Shown: positions 5,631-9,975 of the stretch, piece after piece
Layout: every line of letters begins with the position of its first letter
Numbering within the stretch: position 1 is the first letter of the stretch
Source of the DNA: JAPUIN01 sp041580375
GTDB lineage: Bacteria; Acidobacteriota; Polarisedimenticolia; Gp22-AA2
Reading direction: 5' to 3'
Length of the DNA: 9,975 nucleotides
Assembly (NCBI GenBank): GCA_041580375.1
Contig: JBFGDZ010000134.1
Coordinates: 1 to 9,975 of the forward strand
Notes under the pieces: model-generated
Told to the model about the DNA's origin: nothing
What the model saw: only the letters and a program-made list of their open reading frames with translations
Database searches by the model: none
Program-made: the position numbers and the translations under genes

Positions 5631-6570
5631 CGGGAGGGCGGGGGCGGCGCCCGCCTACCTGCGTCTCCACGAAAGCGGCGAGCTCGAGCGCCGCGCCCGC
5701 GACGCGGTCGCCTCTCTCGCGCGCTGCGCGTCCTGCCCCCGGCTCTGCGGTGTGGACCGTCTCGCCGGGGAGATGGCGGTCTGCAGGACGGGGCGGTACG
5801 CGCGCGTGGCCAGCTACGGACCGCACCTGGGCGAGGAGGACTGCCTGCGCGGCCGGAACGGCAGCGGCACGATCTTCTTCTCGATGTGCAACCTGCGCTG
5901 CGTCTTCTGCCAGAACCACGACATCAGCCAGGAGGGCGGGGGAGCGGAGGTCACGCCGGAGCGTCTGGCCGAAATGATGCTCGACCTGCAGACGCGCGGC
6001 TGCCACAACATCAACCTCGTCACCCCCGAGCATGTCGTGCCGCAGATTCTCGAGGCGCTCCCGTTCGCCGTCGAGGGCGGACTGCGCCTGCCGATCGTCT
6101 ACAACACCTCCGCCTACGACGCCCTCGAGAGTCTCCGGCTGCTGGACGGCGTCGTCGACATCTACATGCCGGACTTCAAGATCTGGGATCCGGCGGCGGC
6201 CGCCCTCTACCTGAAAGCGAGGGACTACCCGGAGGCGGCGCGCAGGGCGATCCGTGAGATGCACCGGCAGGTGGGCCCTCTCGTGATCGACGGAAGCGGC
6301 CTGGCCCGGAGGGGCGTGCTGGTGCGCCACCTGGTCATGCCCGACGGCGTGGCGGGAACCGCGGCCATCATGCGGTTCCTGGGGGGGGAGGTCTCGGCGC
6401 GCACCTACGTCAACATCATGGACCAGTACGCCCCCGCGTGGAGGGTGCGAGCGGACCGGTACTCCGCGATCCACCGCCGCATCTCCGCGGACGAGTATCG
6501 GCAGGCTTTCACGGCCGCGCGTCTCGCGGGCCTGTCGCGATTCGACACGCGGCGCGCGCGCTCAGTCTGA
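5614..6570 (+). CDS. PflX-like (COG1313) radical SAM protein
   Basis: The 318-residue protein carries the radical SAM cluster motif CNLRCVFC (Cys92, Cys96, Cys99; CxxxCxxC) preceded by SGTIFFS and followed by QNHDISQ. That combination is typical of the PflX group related to pyruvate formate-lyase activating enzymes. An N-terminal Cys cluster (Cys38, Cys41, Cys45, Cys57 in CASCPRLCGVDRLAGEMAVCRTG) could bind a second metal centre. Later blocks are NLVTPEHVVPQI (122-133), IYMPDFKIWD, RHLVMPDG and YVNIMDQYAP. PflX-type proteins use SAM and a [4Fe-4S] cluster for radical chemistry, but the substrate is not established for most members, and no glycyl-radical enzyme is visible nearby. The TTG start is inferred: YLRLHESGEL must be included for a full-length protein, the AAGAAGG-like stretch at 5601-5607 precedes it, and no ATG or GTG occurs before the first Cys cluster. 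Confidence 0.9.
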   Translation: MRIRSDGRAGAAPAYLRLHESGELERRARDAVASLARCASCPRLCGVDRLAGEMAVCRTGRYARVASYGPHLGEEDCLRGRNGSGTIFFSMCNLRCVFCQNHDISQEGGGAEVTPERLAEMMLDLQTRGCHNINLVTPEHVVPQILEALPFAVEGGLRLPIVYNTSAYDALESLRLLDGVVDIYMPDFKIWDPAAAALYLKARDYPEAARRAIREMHRQVGPLVIDGSGLARRGVLVRHLVMPDGVAGTAAIMRFLGGEVSARTYVNIMDQYAPAWRVRADRYSAIHRRISADEYRQAFTAARLAGLSRFDTRRARSV

Positions 6571-6586
6571 TAGTCTGTCCGGGCTC

Positions 6587-7270
6587 ATGAGCGGACAGGA
6601 CAACGACATCGACCGGACTCTCCGCGCCGTCCTCTCCGAGGGGGTCATTCTCTGCGTCCGCCTGGGATCGGGGCAGGACGTGCTCGGGGCGTGCCGGGCG
6701 GGCCTCGCCGGCGGCCTCAGGGTGCTCGAGCTGACGCTGACGACGCCGGGAGCGCTCGAGGCGATGAGTGTCCTGGCGCGCGAGGCGCGGGACGCGAAGA
6801 GGCACGGCCCCGGGGAGGGGCCGCTCGTGGGCGGGGGGACCGTCCTCACGGCGGCGCAGGCGCGCGCCGTGAAGGAGGCCGGCGGAAGGTTCGCCCTCTC
6901 GCCCGTGTTCGACCCGGAGATGATGGACGAGGCGCGCCGGCTGGGGCTCCTGGCCATCCCGGGGACGGCCACTCCCACCGAGATCCTCGCCGCCCACCGG
7001 CACGGCGCCCGGGCGGTGAAGATCTTCCCCGCCGGCGCGCTCGGGGGTCCCGCGTATCTCCGGGCGGTGCGGGGGCCGCTGCCCGACGTCCCTCTGGTGC
7101 CGACGAGCGGACCCACGGCGGAGAATCTCGCCGGGTATCTGGACGCCGGTGCGGTCGCCGTGGGGGTCGGCGCCGAGGTCTTCCCTCCCGGTTTCACTCC
7201 GGCTTCGGCGGAGGCGGCCGCCCGCCGCGTCCGCGCGGCGATCGACGCGTACCGCGCCGGGGCCGCCTAG
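6587..7270 (+). CDS. KDPG/KHG (Eda-family) class I aldolase-like protein
   Basis: The 227-residue protein follows the Eda fold. GGLRVLELTLTTPGALEAM contains Glu48 (matching the catalytic Glu45 of the E. coli enzyme). VGGGTVLTAAQA, FALSPVFDPEMM and IPGTATPTEILAA follow, then AVKIFPAG with Lys145, the Schiff-base lysine (Lys133 in E. coli). The family cleaves 2-keto-3-deoxy-6-phosphogluconate to pyruvate and glyceraldehyde 3-phosphate, or 4-hydroxy-2-oxoglutarate to pyruvate and glyoxylate. Two phosphate-site features differ from the standard enzyme. The Arg after the catalytic Glu (E. coli Arg49) is Thr52, and the usual PTGG loop reads PTSGP (172-176). The true substrate may therefore be a different 2-oxo acid. 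No Entner-Doudoroff dehydratase or sugar-acid kinase gene is nearby. The ATG follows the previous stop by 16 bases with no clear Shine-Dalgarno sequence, so coupling to the upstream gene is likely. Confidence 0.88.
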   Translation: MSGQDNDIDRTLRAVLSEGVILCVRLGSGQDVLGACRAGLAGGLRVLELTLTTPGALEAMSVLAREARDAKRHGPGEGPLVGGGTVLTAAQARAVKEAGGRFALSPVFDPEMMDEARRLGLLAIPGTATPTEILAAHRHGARAVKIFPAGALGGPAYLRAVRGPLPDVPLVPTSGPTAENLAGYLDAGAVAVGVGAEVFPPGFTPASAEAAARRVRAAIDAYRAGAA

Positions 7271-7296
7271 CGACGGGCGCGGCGCCGGCGTTTCAT

Positions 7297-7301
7297 GGAG
7301 G
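7297..7301 (+). promoter_or_regulatory. ribosome-binding site GGAGG of the amidohydrolase gene
   Basis: GGAGG is six bases before ATG 7308 and nine before ATG 7311. It fixes the start here rather than at the longer in-frame reading from 7149, which overlaps the aldolase gene and would hide the lipoprotein signal. Confidence 0.75.
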
Positions 7302-7307
7302 TTCAGG

Positions 7308-9029
7308 ATGATGGATTCAGGGCGATCGACGGCGCTTCTGCTGCTGATCATCCTCCTCCCGATCGGGTGCGCGCGGGAGGCGCCGCGGCGCCCTCCGGCA
7401 CCGGCCGATCGCGTCTTCCTGAACGGCGCCGTCCACACGCTCGATCCCGATCGGCCCCGGGCGAGCGCCGTCGCCGTCCGGGCGGGAGAGATCGTCTTCG
7501 TCGGGATGGACGACGGCGCGCGGGCGCACCTCGGACCCGAAACCCGCGTGATGGATCTCGGGGGCCGGATGCTCCTGCCGGGATTCCACGATGCCCACGC
7601 TCATCTGATCTCGGGGGCCTTCCTGGAACTGCACTGCAACCTCACCGGGGCCGTCGAGATCGATGATCTCCGCGCGCGGCTGATCCGGTGCGCGCAGGCA
7701 ACGGGCTGGGGCGAGGATCGCTGGATCCTCGGGGGCGGTTGGGACCTTCTCGCCTTTCCGGACGGCCGGCCGGACAGCGCCATGCTGGACGCGATCGTTC
7801 CCGATCGGCCGGTCTACCTCCACTCCGCGTTCGGTCACTCGGCCTGGGTCAATTCCAGGGCCCTCCGCCTGGCGGGGATCGACGCCGGCACGCCGGATCC
7901 CCCGGCCGGGAGGATCGAGCGCGACCCGGCCACCGGGGAGCCGATCGGGGTTCTGCGCGACGCCGCGATGCGGATCGTCGAGCGCGCGATCCCGGAGCAC
8001 CCGCTGGAGGAGCGCGTGCGCTGGCTCCGCGCCGGCATCGCCCTCGCGCACCGTCTCGGCATCACTTCGCTCGTCGAGCCCGGTCTCGACGAGACCCTGA
8101 TCGAGCCCTACGCGGAGCTGAGCCGCCGGGGCGAGCTCGATCTGAGGGTGCTCGCCTCGCTCTCGCCGCGCGCCTGGCATCCCGGCGCCCTGGACGAGGA
8201 CGTGCACGACCTCCTGGCCGCGCGCGACCGGTTCCGCGGCCCGAACCTGAACGTCGATTCCGTGAAGGTCTACATGGACGGCGTGATCGAGACCGGATCC
8301 GGCGTGCTGCTTAAGCCCTACGCGGGCCGCGGGTCATTCACCGGCGAGCCGTTCCACACGCAGGAGGAGATCGACGCTCTGGTCCGCCGGTTCGACGGGC
8401 AGGGACTGCAGGTCCACGTCCACGCCGTCGGCGACCGCGCGGTGCGCATGGCCCTCGACGCGTTCGAAGGGGCGCGCGACTCGAACGGCCGGGGCGACAA
8501 CCGCCACCACATCGTTCACCTCCAGCTGGTCCACCCGGACGACGCGCCGCGCTTCGCGGAACTGGGCGTGATCGCCAACGTCCAGGCGCTGTGGGCGTAC
8601 CCGGATCCCTGGGCGACGGACCTGGCCCTGCCGCTCCTGGGCGAGGACCGCTACAGGCGGATGTATCCGCTGGCCTCGATCCTCGGCGCGGGAGGGATCC
8701 TGGTGGGAGGAAGCGACTGGTTCGTCTCCTCGCTGAATCCGCTCGACGCCATCGAGGTGGCGGTGCGGCGGCAGGACCCGGAGAGCACCGGCGGCGAGGT
8801 GTTGAACGCGAGCGAGCGGGTCGAGCTGGCCGCGATCCTGAAGGCCTACACGCTCAACGGCGCCTATCTGATGCGGCAGGAGGACCGGGTCGGCTCGATC
8901 GAGGTGGGCAAACGGGCCGATCTGATCGTTCTGGACCGGGACCTGTTCGCCGTTCCGCCGCACGAGATCAACCGGTCGAGGGTCGTCCTCACCCTGTTCG
9001 ACGGCGAGGAGGTCTACGCGGCCGATTGA
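7308..9029 (+). CDS. lipoprotein amidohydrolase, YtcJ/amidohydrolase-3 type
   Basis: The 573-residue protein begins with MMDSGRSTALLLLIILLPIGC, a lipoprotein signal with Cys21 in an LPIGC lipobox, so the enzyme should act outside the cytoplasmic membrane. The rest is a full-length amidohydrolase-3 (YtcJ-like) TIM-barrel hydrolase. It has the N-terminal beta-sandwich segment NGAVHTLDPDRPRASAVAVRAGEIVFVG, metal-binding FHDAHAHL (His97, His99), GHSAWVNSRAL, KVYMDGVIETGSG (Lys320), HAVGDRA (His372), HIVHLQLVHPDD (His404), GGSD (Asp470) and the C-terminal GSIEVGKRADLIVLDRDLFAVPPHEI. Relatives hydrolyse amide or cyclic amide bonds in diverse substrates; the substrate here is unknown. In the block usually reading IEHAQ the Glu is Val403. 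The gene is last in the probable operon, 37 bp after the aldolase, and ends 7 bp from the convergent regulator gene, with no visible hairpin terminator between. Confidence 0.92.
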   Translation: MMDSGRSTALLLLIILLPIGCAREAPRRPPAPADRVFLNGAVHTLDPDRPRASAVAVRAGEIVFVGMDDGARAHLGPETRVMDLGGRMLLPGFHDAHAHLISGAFLELHCNLTGAVEIDDLRARLIRCAQATGWGEDRWILGGGWDLLAFPDGRPDSAMLDAIVPDRPVYLHSAFGHSAWVNSRALRLAGIDAGTPDPPAGRIERDPATGEPIGVLRDAAMRIVERAIPEHPLEERVRWLRAGIALAHRLGITSLVEPGLDETLIEPYAELSRRGELDLRVLASLSPRAWHPGALDEDVHDLLAARDRFRGPNLNVDSVKVYMDGVIETGSGVLLKPYAGRGSFTGEPFHTQEEIDALVRRFDGQGLQVHVHAVGDRAVRMALDAFEGARDSNGRGDNRHHIVHLQLVHPDDAPRFAELGVIANVQALWAYPDPWATDLALPLLGEDRYRRMYPLASILGAGGILVGGSDWFVSSLNPLDAIEVAVRRQDPESTGGEVLNASERVELAAILKAYTLNGAYLMRQEDRVGSIEVGKRADLIVLDRDLFAVPPHEINRSRVVLTLFDGEEVYAAD

Positions 9030-9036
9030 GCCCGAT

Positions 9037-9633
9037 TCACTCGGTCGCGTTCAGCCGCGGTCGAGCCGCCCTGCCGGGTGACCGGGCCGGACGCTCCGAG
9101 CGCAGCCGGAACTGGCGGGGACTGAAGGCGGAGAACCGCGCGAAGAAGCGGTTCATGTCCGAGTGCCGCCGGAACCCGTGCCTGCGGGCGATCTCGTACA
9201 GACGATCGTTCGTCGTCGTCAGATCGACGGAGATGCTGACGGCCCGCGCGAGATCGATCACCGTCCCCGGCGGGTATCCGAGATGCTGCATGCACAGGCG
9301 GTGCAGATGCCGGACGCTCACGCCGGCGTTCTCGGCCGCCTTCGACACGGGATACGCGTCGTGATCGTGGATGCGCGCCTCGAGAAGCAGCTCGTGGATC
9401 AGGGGCGGCCGGTCCTCGACCGAGAGGAGCCGGTAGCGGACGTTCCAGGCGGAACGCGCGCGCGAGATCCGTTCCGCCCCCCCGTCTTCGTGCGTCGGTT
9501 TCCGTGCACCGCCCTGTCCCGTGCGGGCGTCCCTGTGACCGGGACGGCCCCTGGCGCCCGAGCGCCTTCTTTCGGCCATGTCGCCATCCCGCGAACCGTA
9601 CGGTTCGCGCATCTGCTCCAGAAGGAAGTTCAT
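9037..9633 (-). CDS. AraC/XylS-type HTH transcriptional regulator (short form)
   Basis: With the ATG at 9633 the product has 198 residues. The C-terminal region holds the two helix-turn-helix motifs of an AraC-type DNA-binding domain. The first is VSKAAENAGVSVRHLHRLCMQHLG (about 96-119); the second is DRLYEIARRHGFRRHSDMNRFFARFSAFSPRQFR (about 143-176), ending in the family-typical SPRQFR. Instead of a sensor domain the N-terminal part is an Arg/Gly-rich, probably disordered stretch of about 60 residues. A short helical segment follows (LLSVEDRPPLIHELLLEARIHD). Start choice is uncertain: TTG 9645, ATG 9633, ATG 9612 (GGAG three bases upstream) and ATG 9579 are all in frame and none has a good Shine-Dalgarno sequence. 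With ATG 9579 the 20-bp palindrome at 9590-9609 would lie just upstream instead of within the gene. The gene converges on the amidohydrolase gene; whether it controls that operon is not shown. Confidence 0.85.
   Translation of the reverse strand: MNFLLEQMREPYGSRDGDMAERRRSGARGRPGHRDARTGQGGARKPTHEDGGAERISRARSAWNVRYRLLSVEDRPPLIHELLLEARIHDHDAYPVSKAAENAGVSVRHLHRLCMQHLGYPPGTVIDLARAVSISVDLTTTNDRLYEIARRHGFRRHSDMNRFFARFSAFSPRQFRLRSERPARSPGRAARPRLNATE
9590..9609. promoter_or_regulatory. 20-bp perfect palindrome at the 5' end of the AraC-type gene
   Basis: CGCGAACCGT followed immediately by its exact reverse complement ACGGTTCGCG. It lies within the first codons if the regulator starts at 9612-9645, or 11 bases upstream of the ATG if it starts at 9579. 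A perfect dyad of this length is the form expected of a dimeric repressor operator; a role as mRNA hairpin in the translation initiation region is the alternative. Confidence 0.55.
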
Positions 9634-9762
9634 GCGAACAGGCAAAGCAGGAACCGTGCCATGCCCGACACCCTGATCTCCCCGCGGCCGATCCGGACAG
9701 GAGTGCCCGCCCGGCGCGGTTTTTCGACGATCACCGCTCCGGGTGAGCCATTCTGGACGCCG

Positions 9763-9857
9763 CGTCTCCTGAGACGGTCCCCGGGGGGACGAATCGACGC
9801 AGCCCGCGTGGATCTAAGACTTCCCCTGAGTCTCATCATCTGCGACTACCAGTCTCA
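9763..9857. repeat. GTCTC half-site cluster upstream of the AraC-type gene
   Basis: An inverted repeat CGTCTC-CT-GAGACG occupies 9763-9776. Two direct copies of AGTCTCA lie at 9829-9835 and 9851-9857, exactly 22 bp apart, the first being part of the dyad TGAG-T-CTCA (9827-9835). AraC-family proteins commonly bind two direct half-sites about two helical turns apart, so these are candidate autoregulatory sites; this is inference from spacing and location. Confidence 0.4.
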
Positions 9858-9910
9858 CTGACACTCTCGCGATACCGGCAGGAGGAAACGCCGCGAGCGG
9901 GCGTCGTTCC

Positions 9911-9941
9911 TTGACACCCTCCCCGGGGGGCGCGGTACGAT
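9911..9941 (+). promoter_or_regulatory. sigma70-type promoter candidate reading out of the window
   Basis: A perfect TTGACA (9911-9916) is followed after 19 bases by TACGAT (9936-9941, four of six to TATAAT). The spacer is two bases longer than ideal and contains CCCC followed by GGGGGG. No start codon with a ribosome-binding site appears before base 9975, so the gene served would lie beyond the window. Confidence 0.45.
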
Positions 9942-9975
9942 CGGAGAGATTCCTTCCGCGACCCGGACGTGGCGC

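Larger units (their letters stand above)
9634..9975. other. non-coding region upstream of the regulator, holding repeats and an outward promoter
   Basis: About 340 bases without a supportable gene. Short open frames on both strands (for example 9661-9861 + and 9630-9839 -) have no ribosome-binding site and no recognisable protein character. The region holds the GTCTC half-sites (9763-9857), a 6-bp inverted repeat CTCGCG/CGCGAG (9865-9870 and 9893-9898), and a candidate promoter at 9911-9941 pointing out of the window. It is therefore best read as the control region between the minus-strand regulator and a gene starting beyond base 9975. Confidence 0.6.

Noticed and set aside
4574..5977. 467-codon plus-strand open frame across the lipoprotein, deacylase and radical SAM genes
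   Set aside because: The translation is low-complexity Arg/Pro/Ala, typical of GC-rich antisense or off-frame reading. YbaK and radical SAM motifs occur in other frames of the same DNA.
6571..6576. TAGTCT as an internal -10 box before the aldolase gene
   Set aside because: It sits only 10 bases before the ATG and has no -35 element. The 16-bp gap fits simple operon coupling better.
9661..9861. 66-residue plus-strand small protein upstream of the regulator
   Set aside because: No ribosome-binding site, composition like translated non-coding DNA, and it covers the GTCTC repeats that look regulatory.
1..9975. Defence system, CRISPR array, biosynthetic cluster or mobile element
   Set aside because: No repeat-spacer array, transposase, integrase, nuclease or toxin-antitoxin motif, and no characteristic gene set could be found on either strand.

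Overview
The window is a GC-rich bacterial chromosome segment with tightly packed genes, AAGGAGG/GGAGG ribosome-binding sites and several predicted envelope proteins: two lipoproteins, a probable outer-membrane barrel and two multi-pass membrane proteins. This suggests a diderm, high-GC environmental bacterium. The style fits Acidobacteriota or a related soil/sediment lineage, but nothing here is a taxonomic marker, so that is inference. I see no tRNA, rRNA, transposase, integrase, CRISPR array, or recognised defence or biosynthetic cluster.

Left part (1-3231, all + strand): a multi-pass membrane protein that may be cut by the window edge (4-585); a small secreted, probably outer-membrane beta-barrel protein (706-1296) preceded by a perfect 9-bp inverted repeat; a DUF4386 six-helix membrane protein (1362-2066); and a zinc-independent MDR-family oxidoreductase (2263-3231). 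Between the last two lies a patch of imperfect direct repeats and a candidate -10 box.

Middle part (3324-4890): an unrecognised soluble protein (+) converges on a two-domain Ig-like lipoprotein (-). The lipoprotein has a good candidate sigma70-type promoter (TTGACG, 17 bp, TAGATT on the minus strand). A divergent promoter-bearing gap of about 270 bp follows.

Right part (5160-9029, + strand): a probable four-gene operon. Its genes are a YbaK/EbsC-type aminoacyl-tRNA deacylase, a PflX-like (COG1313) radical SAM protein starting at TTG inside the deacylase gene, a KDPG/KHG aldolase-family protein with altered phosphate-site motifs, and a lipoprotein version of a YtcJ-type amidohydrolase. The shared transcription looks real, but no single pathway joins the four products. 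Converging on it is a short AraC-type HTH regulator (-) whose 5' end carries a 20-bp perfect palindrome. Its upstream region has repeated GTCTC half-sites, two of them exactly 22 bp apart. The final bases hold a candidate outward-facing promoter for a gene beyond the window.

Overall this looks like ordinary chromosomal sequence. The most interesting signals are the regulatory repeats around the AraC gene and the residue changes in the aldolase. I found no convincing new multi-gene system.
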